The notes: generated from the letters alone by a model not told the origin. Counted from the first letter of the stretch, positions 20,516-29,946 are shown. The stretch: DNA of 64,000 nucleotides from Vibrio sp. 10N.286.49.B3 (GCF_002873395.1 NZ_MCUV01000006.1:1-64000); one strand, 5' to 3'. Program-made: numbers and translations.

Positions 20516-21179
20516 AATCTTCTACCTCGCTCAAAAAGCCTTGGTTTAGTTCCAAATGGCGATACTGAGGGCGGCTTTTCATCAGTCCTACATCGTGGGT
20601 CGCTAAAATAATCGTCACACCCGCACGGTTAAACTCTTCCAGTAAAGCGAGCACTCGAGTTGATAACTCAGGATCTAAGTTACCCGTTGGTTCATCGGCC
20701 AATAAAACCGTTGGTCGATTCACCACAGCACGAGCAATACCAACACGCTGCTGTTCACCACCAGACAATTGACTCGGTAAGCAACGAGCCTTATCTAATA
20801 GCCCTGTTTTATCTAGCGCGGCATTCACTCGGTTTTTAATGTCATTCTCAGCGATCGATTCGATTCGCATAGGCAGCGCAACATTATCAAAAACACTGCG
20901 GTCCATTAATAAGCGATGATCTTGGAAAACAATGCCGATATTACGACGTAAAAAGGGGATCTCTTTAGCAGGTAAGCGAGTAATATCATGATCGTTAAAA
21001 CTGATACGACCATCGGTTGGTCTTTCAATCGCACAGATTAATTTTAGCAAGGTACTTTTACCAGCACCTGAATGCCCTCCTAAAAAAGCCATTTCGCCTC
21101 TTCGAAGGTGAAAATCAACTTTTTGTAAGGCTTGTCGCCCTCCGCGATAAGCTTTACTCACCTGTTGAAATTTAATCAC
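20505..21179 (-). CDS. ftsE: Cell division ATP-binding protein FtsE
   Basis: FtsE is the cytoplasmic ATPase of the FtsEX divisome complex. It has Walker A GHSGAGKS, signature LSGGEQQRVGIARA, Walker B VLLADEPTGNLD and the H-loop ATHDV. The GTG start at 21179 is chosen because GGAAGGGG lies upstream and the product then begins VIKFQQVSKAY as in other FtsE proteins (224 residues). The ORF extends to an ATG at 21215. Confidence 0.95.
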   Translation of the reverse strand: MIKFQQVSKAYRGGRQALQKVDFHLRRGEMAFLGGHSGAGKSTLLKLICAIERPTDGRISFNDHDITRLPAKEIPFLRRNIGIVFQDHRLLMDRSVFDNVALPMRIESIAENDIKNRVNAALDKTGLLDKARCLPSQLSGGEQQRVGIARAVVNRPTVLLADEPTGNLDPELSTRVLALLEEFNRAGVTIILATHDVGLMKSRPQYRHLELNQGFLSEVEDYGR

Positions 21180-21286
21180 GAGCTTTACCCCTTCCCTAAT
21201 TGAATAGAGTGCCACATCTATGGCACTCCTTACTTCGCGTTATGCCGAGTACATTTTCTCTGAGTGATTAATGCATCAAGCTGGTG

Positions 21287-22546
21287 TTACTCTTCGCGAC
21301 TAAATAAAGCTTCGATAAAATCATGCGCTTCAAATGGACGCAAATCATCAATGCCTTCACCAACACCAATAAAGCGAATTGGAATTTGGAACTGATCGGC
21401 AATTGAGAAGATAACCCCACCTTTTGCCGTGCCATCAAGCTTAGTTAAGGTAATACCCGTCACTGGTGCAACATCACTAAACAGTTTTGCTTGGCTAATC
21501 GCATTTTGTCCGGTACCCGCATCCAACGTCAGCATAATTTCATGTGGTGCTGAGTCATCAATTTTTTTCATCACGCGAACGATTTTGCGTAACTCTTCCA
21601 TTAAGTTACTTTTATTTTGCAAACGACCAGCAGTATCAGCAATCACGACATCAACGCCACGAGCTTTAGCCGCTTCAATGGCATCGTAAATTACTGACGC
21701 ACTATCAGCGCCGGTATGTTGAGCAATAACGGGAACATCATTACGATCGCCCCATACTTGCAGTTGCTCAACCGCAGCAGCACGGAAAGTATCACCTGCC
21801 GCCAAAATAACTTTCTTACCTTGGCTTTGGAATTGTTTCGCTAACTTACCAATAGTAGTCGTTTTTCCGACACCATTCACACCAACCATTAAAATAACAT
21901 ACGGTGTTTTGGTTGTGTCAATTTCAAGAGGTTGCTCAACTTGGTTTAAAATCTCAGCCATCTCTTCTTTTAATAGTCCGTATAGCGCTTCGCCATCCTT
22001 CATATCTTGACGAGAGGCTTTTTCCGTTAAGTTTTCGATAATTTTAACGGTCGTGTTCATACCAACATCGGCAATCAACAACTGCTCTTCTAACTCTTCG
22101 AAAAGATCGTCATCAATTTTCTTACCTTTGAACAAACCAAAAAAGCCAGCACCAATATTTGCTTTCGTACGACTTAAACTGCGCTTTAGGCGGGCAAAGA
22201 AACTTTCGGTTGGTTTTTCTTGCTCTTGAATTCGCTCAACCTCGACAGGCTCAGCTTTCTCTACAGGTTCAACGTCCTCTACAGGTTCATCGGCAACCAC
22301 GTCTTCTGATAATGAACTATCATTAGTTGGTAAGCCTTCACTTACTTCAGAGATCGATTCCGCTTGTTCAACTGACAACACATCAGTAGCGTCATCAACA
22401 TCATTAATCGCTTGAGGTTGGGTGTCTTGGTTTAACTCTGTCGCTTGTTGGTTATCTTCTTGAGTTTCAACTGAAGGTGTATTGCCCTTTTCTTCATCGC
22501 CAAAACCAAGCCAAGATAATAATCCGCGTTTTTTCTTTTCCGTCAT
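21287..22546 (-). CDS. ftsY: Signal recognition particle receptor FtsY
   Basis: FtsY docks SRP-ribosome complexes at the inner membrane. The 419-residue protein has an acidic N-terminal region of about 120 residues rich in Glu and Val repeats. The NG GTPase domain follows, with GVNGVGKTTTIGKLA, DTAGRLQNKSNLM and TLTKLDGTAKGG. It is the first gene of the ftsYEX-rpoH cluster and diverges from rsmD. Confidence 0.96.
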   Translation of the reverse strand: MTEKKKRGLLSWLGFGDEEKGNTPSVETQEDNQQATELNQDTQPQAINDVDDATDVLSVEQAESISEVSEGLPTNDSSLSEDVVADEPVEDVEPVEKAEPVEVERIQEQEKPTESFFARLKRSLSRTKANIGAGFFGLFKGKKIDDDLFEELEEQLLIADVGMNTTVKIIENLTEKASRQDMKDGEALYGLLKEEMAEILNQVEQPLEIDTTKTPYVILMVGVNGVGKTTTIGKLAKQFQSQGKKVILAAGDTFRAAAVEQLQVWGDRNDVPVIAQHTGADSASVIYDAIEAAKARGVDVVIADTAGRLQNKSNLMEELRKIVRVMKKIDDSAPHEIMLTLDAGTGQNAISQAKLFSDVAPVTGITLTKLDGTAKGGVIFSIADQFQIPIRFIGVGEGIDDLRPFEAHDFIEALFSREE

Positions 22547-22740
22547 CTGAGGGATTTCCTAGATCTAGTAAAATAATTACCACTCTTTCCTTGAGCATAA
22601 CGCCAAAAGAAAGAAAAATAACAAAGCAGTGAACACTTTTCGTTTAGCTTGCTACACTTTGTCATCACAAATTTGTCTAATGCTCACTCATCGTGTATGA
22701 GACTGGGTATAGTATCACTTTATTAGCGGTCAAAAAATCT

Positions 22741-23361
22741 ATGGTAAGACGTCGCCAGCAAAACTCATCACAAAAAAAGCCTTCTGTTGGGGCTATTCGT
22801 ATTATTAGTGGCTTATGGGGAGGCCGTCGGTTGCCTGTTCATGACACTGAAGGACTAAGGCCAACGACGGATCGTGTAAAAGAAACACTTTTCAACTGGT
22901 TAGCTTTTGATATTGCGCACTCTAAATGTTTGGATGTCTTTTCAGGCTCCGGTGGTTTAGGGTTCGAAGCCGCTTCTCGACAAGCGGCTGAAGTTACCTT
23001 ACTTGAAATGGATAAAACAGCCTTTAAGCAACTGCAAGATAATGCGATCGAGCTTAAAGCAACCAATATGAATATCGTGCATACTGATGCACTTGCCTAT
23101 CTGCGCAAGCCTGGTACTCCTTATGATTTGGTTTTTCTCGATCCACCCTTTCATAAAGGCCTTCTTGCTCAAGCGGTCGCTTTACTAGAAGAAAATGGCT
23201 GGTTAGCAGATAACGCGATTATCTATATTGAAACCGAAAAAGAGTTAGCGCTTGAAGGCATTCCAAGTAACTGGCATGTGCACCGTGAGAAAAAAACCGG
23301 TCAAGTTCGCTACCGACTATTTGAAAGGAGTGTTAATGAAGTACCTACTGATATTAGCTAA
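22741..23361 (+). CDS. rsmD: 16S rRNA (guanine966-N2)-methyltransferase
   Basis: RsmD methylates G966 of 16S rRNA. From the ATG at 22741 it is 206 residues. A basic N-terminus precedes RIISGLWGGRRLPV, then the SAM-binding LDVFSGSGGLGFEA and the catalytic DPPF motif in LVFLDPPFHKG. An in-frame start at 22693 is possible but adds residues not typical of the family. It is divergent from ftsY. Confidence 0.93.
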   Translation: MVRRRQQNSSQKKPSVGAIRIISGLWGGRRLPVHDTEGLRPTTDRVKETLFNWLAFDIAHSKCLDVFSGSGGLGFEAASRQAAEVTLLEMDKTAFKQLQDNAIELKATNMNIVHTDALAYLRKPGTPYDLVFLDPPFHKGLLAQAVALLEENGWLADNAIIYIETEKELALEGIPSNWHVHREKKTGQVRYRLFERSVNEVPTDIS

Positions 23362-23602
23362 GGCTGCTATCGCTTTTGTCTGGTTTGTTTTGTTGGTTAA
23401 TATTGTCCACCCATTCCCAGGTAATGCCGCGATTGCTCTTTATATTATGACCGCATTCTTATTCATGATGCATGGATTACAGATGCTGATTTTTTTAGGT
23501 GCTTTTGGTGATAAATTGACACTAAATCGCTGGGAAAAGTGGTCTATTTTGATTTTTGGCATCTTCTCTCTGCTCGATATTCGTCGTAAGCATATGATGT
23601 AA
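23336..23602 (+). CDS. DUF1145 membrane protein (YhhL type)
   Basis: An 88-residue protein with three hydrophobic segments, of the DUF1145/YhhL family; function unknown. The ATG at 23336 follows AAAGGAG by 5 nt and lies inside the end of rsmD (26-bp overlap), so the two are co-transcribed, as in enterobacteria. It ends with a basic tail (RRKH). Confidence 0.85.
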   Translation: MKYLLILAKAAIAFVWFVLLVNIVHPFPGNAAIALYIMTAFLFMMHGLQMLIFLGAFGDKLTLNRWEKWSILIFGIFSLLDIRRKHMM

Positions 23603-23626
23603 GCCTTACTTAATCGCTTAAAAAAT

Positions 23627-23664
23627 AAAAGCGCACTTCTCAAACAAAGAGAAGTGCGCTTTTT
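23627..23664. terminator. Bidirectional terminator after the rsmD operon
   Basis: AGCGCACTTCTC/GAGAAGTGCGCT is a 12-bp stem with loop AAACAAA and with A and T runs. Confidence 0.9.
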
Positions 23665-23752
23665 ATTTCAACTCATGAAACCATCTATACATATGATATT
23701 TAACTAAAAATATCACTAATCGACATTAAAATACATAATTAGCGAGTACCCA

Positions 23753-24340
23753 CTAACCCATATAGCTTTTGACACCATCGAGTAGCATTTGGGTGGCAAT
23801 CATTATCAATAACAAGCCCATCAATCGCTCAATCGCTTTCAAGCCTTTTTCACCTAAAATTCGATTGAAGAAGTTATAGAACATTAAAATAAAGAAAGTG
23901 GCTCCCCAAGCGATTAAGACAGCAATCGTCCAATCTAATAAACGGTCAGGCTCTCGATTTGACAATAATAACAAGGAAGCAATAACTGAAGGTCCAGCGA
24001 TCATCGGGATCGCTATTGGCACAATAAATGGCTCTTCACCAGCGGCTAAACCAGTAATGCTTCCTGCTTGTGGGAAAATTAGCTTTATCGCTATGATAAA
24101 TAAAATAATACCACCTGAAATACTGAGTGTTTCAGGTTGAATATGTAAGAAGGATAAAATGCTTTCACCTGCGAACAAGAACAGCATTAAGATCAATAGG
24201 GCAAAAAAGAGTTCACGTATCAACACCATTCGGCGTCGTTTAGGGTCAAGGTGCTTAAGAATCGACAGGACGATAGGTAAGTTGCCAAGTGGATCCATGA
24301 TTAAAAAAAGCATGGTCGCGGCGGATAAAATTTCCATCAT
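23753..24340 (-). CDS. MarC/YhgN-family inner-membrane protein
   Basis: A protein of about 195 residues with six membrane helices, of the MarC (NAAT) family. It opens MMEILSAATMLFLIMDPLGNLPI, close to YhgN. The transport substrate of this family is not settled. The ATG at 24340 is preferred over the ORF limit at 24394 because the upstream residues are atypical. Confidence 0.85.
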   Translation of the reverse strand: MMEILSAATMLFLIMDPLGNLPIVLSILKHLDPKRRRMVLIRELFFALLILMLFLFAGESILSFLHIQPETLSISGGIILFIIAIKLIFPQAGSITGLAAGEEPFIVPIAIPMIAGPSVIASLLLLSNREPDRLLDWTIAVLIAWGATFFILMFYNFFNRILGEKGLKAIERLMGLLLIMIATQMLLDGVKSYMG

Positions 24341-24490
24341 TATGTTCCACAAACAAGAAAGGGCACAATATATACTTAAAACACCAAGATGCACGTGCTT
24401 CTTAGTGAATTAAACTATTCATGCCCTTATTCTAGTCGCTGAAAGATAGCTATGCAGATTTATCCGTCTTACAGAGTAGTTATCGATGAT

Positions 24491-24727
24491 TTAGTGGTTG
24501 CACACGCGAGATGTGTTCACGGTCAGTTTTTCATTTTCAATCACAACTTTCTGTCTTGCTAATAAAAACTCTAGCAAATCATCTAAAGCCAATCCTTGCT
24601 GTTTACACGTACAGAAACGCGCTTCTGAACCATATTCAGAAGCGATAGTTGCTGCTAACTCACTATGAGACATCGGTGTCTCAACCAGTAAATTAAGGAG
24701 GTTATGAGCGTGGATATCTTGTGCCAT
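24491..24727 (-). CDS. YecH-family (DUF2492) metal-binding small protein
   Basis: A 78-residue protein whose sequence IHAHNLLNLL...FCTCKQQGLALDDLLEFL fits the YecH/DUF2492 family. Conserved His and Cys residues (HAH near the start, CTC in the middle, CNH at the end) suggest metal binding. The exact function is unknown. Confidence 0.82.
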   Translation of the reverse strand: MAQDIHAHNLLNLLVETPMSHSELAATIASEYGSEARFCTCKQQGLALDDLLEFLLARQKVVIENEKLTVNTSRVCNH

Positions 24728-24849
24728 GATAATGTTCCTGCGTTTTATCGATAAAAATAGAGGGAGTAGAATAAAGACTTTTCACTCGCTTGTATTGAGT
24801 AATCTCATACGCTCTTCCCCATCTACTCGCTATTCTTATCACTTTTATT

Positions 24850-25479
24850 TTATAAAACAGAGGCTACCAATAAAGCTTGGGATGCAAAAAAACTGCCTTG
24901 GATAATATAAAAAGGGTGCTTAATTGGTCGGCGATAGTTATGAATTGCACCGGTGATCACCGAGATGATCAGTAGCAAACAACCTAATATGCCCAGTGCA
25001 TGCAAGAATGTTGGCATATTTAACCACAATCGAGTAGCTGACCAGCTAAGTTGAGTCAGCATCATTCCCATAATAAAAGAGGGGAAAAACAACCGCTCTA
25101 ACTGAGGCAATAACAATAAAAAAACCATGACAGCTGCAGCAAATAATAGCGCTGGAATCCACCAAGCCACGATACCAATGGGAAGTTGCATCCAGAAGGC
25201 TTTGCTATAACAGATCTGGGCGAGTAAAGACCCTATAAAATATCCATACCAATACTTTTTCAGTGCCATTTTTTTTAACATGTGTGAACTTGTCGAAAAA
25301 AATAATGCGACCATCACCCAGTAATGAGTCAATTCTCGCTCACCGTGATAAGTAATAATTATCCACAATAATAAAAATAAGGTGAGAAATGCAAACAGTG
25401 CTCCACGCTTCGGTTTATTTTCATTGGCCGCTGTAATGGAGACAAAACTCGATAAACCCACTGCTAACCAGCTCCACAT
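24850..25479 (-). CDS. YhhN/TMEM86-family membrane protein, putative lysoplasmalogenase
   Basis: A 209-residue polytopic protein with about eight hydrophobic segments, resembling YhhN. Vertebrate TMEM86B hydrolyses lysoplasmalogen; the bacterial substrate is uncertain. In enterobacteria yhhL, yhhM and yhhN form a run after rsmD. Here the same three families are present nearby but dispersed, which supports the call. Confidence 0.72.
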   Translation of the reverse strand: MWSWLAVGLSSFVSITAANENKPKRGALFAFLTLFLLLWIIITYHGERELTHYWVMVALFFSTSSHMLKKMALKKYWYGYFIGSLLAQICYSKAFWMQLPIGIVAWWIPALLFAAAVMVFLLLLPQLERLFFPSFIMGMMLTQLSWSATRLWLNMPTFLHALGILGCLLLIISVITGAIHNYRRPIKHPFYIIQGSFFASQALLVASVL

Positions 25480-25581
25480 AGACTAACCTCGAAAAATAAT
25501 ACTGCCAGTTAGTCTAATCTTGTCAGCTTTTATGTAAAGCAACTAGTTATGAAATGTCGATCTAGCTTACGGATAGAAAGG

Positions 25582-25643
25582 ATGCCAAGTATAAGAAATA
25601 CATATACTTTCACTCATAAGATTAAAGTGAGCTGGCTTGGCAT
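25582..25643. repeat. Nested inverted repeat in an AT-rich spacer
   Basis: ATGCCAAG (25582-25589) pairs with CTTGGCAT (25636-25643), and TCACT/AGTGA pairs inside. It resembles the CCAAG...CTTGG hairpin at 9774-9808. The rest of 25644-26150 is very AT-rich with no supported gene. Confidence 0.45.
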
Positions 25644-26150
25644 TTGGCTGTCACATCTCCCCCTACCTAATATAAACATCCTCTAATTTAATCATATAAA
25701 ACATAAATCCAGAAGATACACACTTAAAAAGACACACAAAAACCAACAATAACATAAACTTAAAACAAAAAACCTCATAAATGACAGTTATATAGATAAA
25801 ATAATCCTATGATATAAAAGATGACTTTATCTTTGGTAATTAAGTGATTTTTATATCCTCGTTATTACCGTCACTCATTTACAAGCCAAAATAATAAAAA
25901 ATAACCGCACTAATGGCACTCAGAATCAATTAAGTTAAAAAACATCAAACTTATGCAATTTTACCTATTAAAACACAAGTGCAACAAAAATAAACACAAA
26001 CAAAAACAGAAACATAAATACAGATAAGAAGAATAAAACATCAATACGAACACTTATAAACCAAACGTAAAAAGCACCTTTAACTCGTCATTAGAGCAAA
26101 AATATCAGCAACAAAACTACAATTTTAATAGACCTTAAGCTAAAAACTTG

Positions 26151-26180
26151 ATCAAACCACTAAAATGGTGCTATTATTTT
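26151..26180 (+). promoter_or_regulatory. Promoter of a 26-residue peptide gene
   Basis: TTGATC, an 18-bp spacer and TATTAT lie about 40 bp upstream of the peptide ATG. Confidence 0.55.
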
Positions 26181-26218
26181 AATTATAGAGAACATCCACC
26201 AAATATAGGAGCAGTGTT

Positions 26219-26299
26219 ATGTTATCTTCTTCACAAAAGCAAGGTCTTATCATGATTGCAGTTGTTGCAGGGTTAATGACACTGCCGATCATGTACTAA
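26219..26299 (+). CDS. 26-residue hydrophobic small protein
   Basis: The ORF encodes MLSSSQKQGLIMIAVVAG followed by LMTLPIMY. A polar N-terminus leads into one membrane helix. An AGGAG ribosome binding site at 26207 lies 7 nt upstream, a promoter-like pair precedes it, and a strong terminator follows within 25 bp. This compact layout argues that it is a real single-gene unit. It is too short to assign to a family; single-pass stress or transporter-modulating peptides are a general precedent only. Confidence 0.7.
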   Translation: MLSSSQKQGLIMIAVVAGLMTLPIMY

Positions 26300-26321
26300 T
26301 GAGTACTAAAATCAGATAGAT

Positions 26322-26356
26322 AAAAAAAAGGGACGCTGATTGCGTCCCTTTTTTTT
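26322..26356. terminator. Bidirectional terminator after the small protein gene
   Basis: GGGACGC/GCGTCCC stem with loop TGATT, flanked by eight A and eight T. Confidence 0.9.
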
Positions 26357-26422
26357 ATCTGTTTTTTTAATTAAGCGACTTAAAGAATATCAAAGCCGAC
26401 TAAGTACGCTGCTAATACCGTA

Positions 26423-26812
26423 CTATTTAAATTTAGAACTTATCATGCCCCAAACATCCCAATACTCATCTAAATGTATGTAATGAAACCCCATTGCTGC
26501 CAATGTAAATAACATCATTAATAAAATAGCAATTCGCCAAATAAACTGAGAGCTTCTTGGTGTTAATGCCGTTTCACACAAATCACAAGTCGCTAAAAAA
26601 TCACGGCGATTCTCTAATTTATAGCCATCTTCATGCAGCAATTTATTTCTTACTGTAGCAATAAAGCGCAACTTACCCACGACATCGTGAGGCAATCTTC
26701 CCTCACAACTCGTGATCAATTGATGTAAGCCTTTTCCTTCTGCATGATATTGGTTTTTAAGCAGCGCCTCTAACCTACGTGTTCGAGTCACAACTTTATC
26801 AATATCGGACAT
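26423..26812 (-). CDS. DUF4145-like protein with a membrane helix
   Basis: A 129-residue protein. Its helical N-terminal half contains FIATVRNKLLHED, the RNxLxHE pattern of DUF4145 and other HEPN-like domains. A membrane segment follows (FIWRIAILLMMLFTLAAMGF), then a short tail. In HEPN RNases RX4-6H is catalytic; here R-N-K-L-L-H keeps R and H at the right spacing, so nuclease activity is possible but unproven. Confidence 0.6.
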   Translation of the reverse strand: MSDIDKVVTRTRRLEALLKNQYHAEGKGLHQLITSCEGRLPHDVVGKLRFIATVRNKLLHEDGYKLENRRDFLATCDLCETALTPRSSQFIWRIAILLMMLFTLAAMGFHYIHLDEYWDVWGMISSKFK

Positions 26813-27052
26813 ATCTAATCTCCCTTAGCCTATGAAATGAGTATGTACCTTTTATCGCTATTCTACAAACAGATTTAGGCGTGGTTTGACTCTCTATATA
26901 ACTCTATGTATCCGAATTTACTCTTAATTTTTGTGAGCATAAGCAAGAATTCACACTCATCATATTATACTGATCACGTTTCACATTAATAATTCAGACA
27001 ACGACAGGGTAAGTTATTTATATAGTACACAATCTTTTATTTGGAGCTTGTT

Positions 27053-27385
27053 ATGCCTATTTCACTTATCTTGTCTTTATTGATACTCGTGATCCTTTCT
27101 GGTTGGACTTTTCAGCGCTTTTATCGCAAGCATATGCAAGGAGAAGATGCGCCAAAGCAGGATGTTAAAGTAACAATTTTAGATAAACAATCCATTGCGA
27201 TTGAAGAGGCTAAAGTTGGCGAAGAAGAGGAAGAATATTGGATTTATGTACAAAAGGGACGATTCGGTCCAAAGCGAGAATTTCAGATTGGTATCCACTA
27301 TTTTCACGCTTTGAACCCTGGAGATAAAGGAACCCTCACCTATCAAGGCAATAAGTTCCTCCATTTTGCACTGCTACGAGAGTAA
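27053..27385 (+). CDS. DUF2500 protein (YhhM type)
   Basis: A 110-residue protein with one N-terminal membrane anchor (ISLILSLLILVILSGWTF) and a beta-rich domain ending GDKGTLTYQGNKFLHF, matching DUF2500/YhhM. Function unknown. The ATG at 27053 follows TTTGGAG. The family neighbours yhhL and yhhN in enterobacteria, as it does loosely here. Confidence 0.85.
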   Translation: MPISLILSLLILVILSGWTFQRFYRKHMQGEDAPKQDVKVTILDKQSIAIEEAKVGEEEEEYWIYVQKGRFGPKREFQIGIHYFHALNPGDKGTLTYQGNKFLHFALLRE

Positions 27386-27394
27386 CACCTTCCA

Positions 27395-28420
27395 TTAAGG
27401 CAATAGCCAACGTGTTTTAGCCGAGCGAGAAAACAACCAACTCAAACCAAGTGCACCTGCCCCACTAAGAACAACCCAAGTAGGGATAACCCAAAGCGGA
27501 TGTCCCTCGTACCATCCCCACTCTTTCATCGGCCATAAAAAAATAGGGTGTAAGATATAAATACCTAAGCTGTGCTGACTAATAAAGCCAACGATCTTAT
27601 TGGTGGATGCAGATAGCCCTTCCCCCACATAACGACACAACATAAACACCATACTAGCAGCAATAACGGTATTTAACGTTTTATAAGATAACCAACGACC
27701 TACCGAATATTTATCCGCTTCAAGACTGATTTGCACCACCATCACAACGGTCAATAATAATGCCAACGCGCCTAATGAAGTGATTATCGCTAACGTTATT
27801 TTGTTCAGCGGCACCTTTTTGTACAACAGGTAACCCAAAGGTAAATAACCACTATAAAGCCATAATTGATGACTCCACGGACCATCAATATGAAATAAAA
27901 ACAGTCCTGTCGTGAATAACCAAAGAGCCGTAAAGGCATACACTGCGATATCATCACTTTTCCTCACCATTATTTGAAAGAAAGGGATCACAAAATACAG
28001 CGGGATAAAGTAGTAAAAAAAGCCAAGGTGATAATAGGTACTATGGTGGTAACTCTCCGCTAGCACAGACCAAGCTTGCAGAGAATCAAACAGCACTCTG
28101 CCATCCGATACCGACCAACCCGATAGGTAAGCATAAAAGAGAGACCAAATAATAAAAGGGACAAGCACTTTGCCTAAACGACGCTGTAAATAATATTTCG
28201 CATCAAAAGGACGAGTATCACTGAGCATTAACGCGCCAGAAATCAAAATAAAAACAGGCACCGCCCAGCGACTAACACCATTAAAGCTAATCGCAGTTAA
28301 CCACTCCCCAAAAGGAATAGTACCTAACTCATGCCGATATGGCGCTAACACGTGAATAATGATCACAGCAATCGCAGCGACACAGCGCAATAAATCAAAA
28401 AATAAAACTCGTTGCCTCAT
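27395..28420 (-). CDS. Acyltransferase 3 family membrane protein
   Basis: A 341-residue protein with about ten membrane helices. Its opening FFDLLRCVAAIAVIIIHVLAP and the SRWAVPVFILISGALML segment are typical of acyltransferase family 3, which includes the WecH and OatA types. Such enzymes O-acetylate surface glycans or antigen precursors. There are no glycan genes nearby, so the substrate cannot be named. Confidence 0.82.
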   Translation of the reverse strand: MRQRVLFFDLLRCVAAIAVIIIHVLAPYRHELGTIPFGEWLTAISFNGVSRWAVPVFILISGALMLSDTRPFDAKYYLQRRLGKVLVPFIIWSLFYAYLSGWSVSDGRVLFDSLQAWSVLAESYHHSTYYHLGFFYYFIPLYFVIPFFQIMVRKSDDIAVYAFTALWLFTTGLFLFHIDGPWSHQLWLYSGYLPLGYLLYKKVPLNKITLAIITSLGALALLLTVVMVVQISLEADKYSVGRWLSYKTLNTVIAASMVFMLCRYVGEGLSASTNKIVGFISQHSLGIYILHPIFLWPMKEWGWYEGHPLWVIPTWVVLSGAGALGLSWLFSRSAKTRWLLP

Positions 28421-28473
28421 ACATTCTTTTCCTTAAGTCGAGCAATCAAAAGACTATAACAATATACAGGCAA

Positions 28474-28510
28474 TAAAAAAGCCGACCATGCGTAAACAAG
28501 GTCAGCTTTA
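28474..28510 (-). terminator. Terminator after arsJ
   Basis: On the minus strand AAAGCTGACC pairs with GGTCGGCTTT, followed by T6. It ends the ars operon. Confidence 0.75.
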
Positions 28511-28584
28511 TGTCATAAGCAAACTCAACACGTTGATAAACCGCTAAGGTATACCTATTGGTTTAAAAATAGACATCGATGATA

Positions 28585-29796
28585 TTATTCAGCGGTTAAC
28601 TTCGGCAGTTTTAATGAAATGAGTGTGGTTAATAAAAGAAAAGCAAATGAAACCCACAAACAAGCGGCTAAACCAGCCACCTGAAATACCCAACCAGATA
28701 AAATAGTACCAATTAAGCGTCCCATCGCATTCGCCATATAATAAAAGCCAACATCCATAGAAACGCCATCACCTTTAGCGTAACTGACAATCAGGTATGA
28801 GTGTAACGAGGAATTAACCGCAAACACTGCGCCAAAGATCATCAAACCAATGACAATTAACCACTGAGGGTGCCACTCTATTTGTACACCGTAAGCAATA
28901 CCACCTGTCACTAGTGTCAGTAATGCCGACCAAACAAAAGCGGCATGGCCATCTGGCAAACGACCTTGAGCCTTGCCGGTAATTTTAGGAGCGAACCCTT
29001 GCACAACGCCATACGCAACGATCCAACAAGCTAAAAAGCTACCAACCCAAATATGATCCCAACCAAATACACTGCCTAAATAAATCGGTAGTGCAACAAC
29101 GAACCATACATCACGAGCACCAAATAAAAATAATCTCGCCGCAGAAAGAATATTAATCGGACCAGATTTAGAAAATATTTGTGAGAATTTAGGCTTAGAT
29201 TTCGCTTTGCCCATGTCGTTATCGAGCCAAGTAAGGCTACCAATTAGTACTAGACTCAACACTGCAGCCATCAATAAAACAGAATATTGGAAGCCGATCA
29301 AAGTAAGTAACAAGCCACCAAGGAAGAAGCCCGCCCCTTTCAACGCATTTTTTGACCCGGTCAGTATGGCAATCCATTGATATAAAGCACCTTGCTGCTC
29401 ATCGGGTACTAACGTTTTAATCGCACTCTTAGCACTCATTTTATTCAAATCTTTGGCGATACCAGAGAGAGCCTGAGCAGCCATGACCCATGGAATCGTT
29501 AACCAAGCACCAGGAAAAGCAAGCATCAATAGCGCAATGATCTGCATCGATAAACCAATGTTCATGGTTCGGTTTAAACCTAGCCGAGCCCCCAGCCAAC
29601 CACCGATGAGATTCGTTACCACACCAAAAAACTCATAGAATAAAAACAACGATGCGATGGCTAATGTTCCATAACCAAGTTGGTGGAAATACAGTACCAC
29701 CAGCATTCTTAATGCTCCATCCGTAAGCGTAAAATTCCAATAGTTAAATGTCACTAACATGTACTGCTTAACACTGGAACTCAATGTAGAAAACAT
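28585..29796 (-). CDS. arsJ: Organoarsenical efflux MFS transporter ArsJ
   Basis: ArsJ exports 1-arseno-3-phosphoglycerate, which the partner GAPDH makes from arsenate. The protein of about 403 residues has 12 predicted membrane helices, opens MFSTLSSSVKQYMLVTFNYW and carries GGWLGARLGLNRTMNIGL-type MFS loop text. The ATG at 29796 is preferred over one 24 bp upstream. It is the last gene of an arsR-GAPDH-phosphatase-arsJ operon, separated from the phosphatase gene by two hairpins. Confidence 0.88.
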   Translation of the reverse strand: MFSTLSSSVKQYMLVTFNYWNFTLTDGALRMLVVLYFHQLGYGTLAIASLFLFYEFFGVVTNLIGGWLGARLGLNRTMNIGLSMQIIALLMLAFPGAWLTIPWVMAAQALSGIAKDLNKMSAKSAIKTLVPDEQQGALYQWIAILTGSKNALKGAGFFLGGLLLTLIGFQYSVLLMAAVLSLVLIGSLTWLDNDMGKAKSKPKFSQIFSKSGPINILSAARLFLFGARDVWFVVALPIYLGSVFGWDHIWVGSFLACWIVAYGVVQGFAPKITGKAQGRLPDGHAAFVWSALLTLVTGGIAYGVQIEWHPQWLIVIGLMIFGAVFAVNSSLHSYLIVSYAKGDGVSMDVGFYYMANAMGRLIGTILSGWVFQVAGLAACLWVSFAFLLLTTLISLKLPKLTAE

Positions 29797-29855
29797 AGCT
29801 AAACCCCAACAAAACAACAATTAAAACCAATTAAAAACATGAAGATAGATACAAA

Positions 29856-29936
29856 AAAGCATTTAGAACATCATGAACTAAATGCTTTAGGTACATCGTA
29901 GTAAAAAAGCTTTTAGATCATGATGTTCCAAAAGCT
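29856..29936 (-). promoter_or_regulatory. Tandem terminator-like hairpins with complementary loops upstream of arsJ
   Basis: Hairpin 1 (29856-29888) pairs AAAGCATTTAG with CTAAATGCTTT. Hairpin 2 (29908-29936) pairs AGCTTTT with AAAAGCT. Read on the minus strand, each is followed by a T-run. The loops contain GAACATCATGA (29866-29876) and TCATGATGTTC (29918-29928), which are exact reverse complements. A third structure could therefore form that excludes both hairpins. Confidence 0.6.
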
Positions 29937-29946
29937 AAAATCGCTA

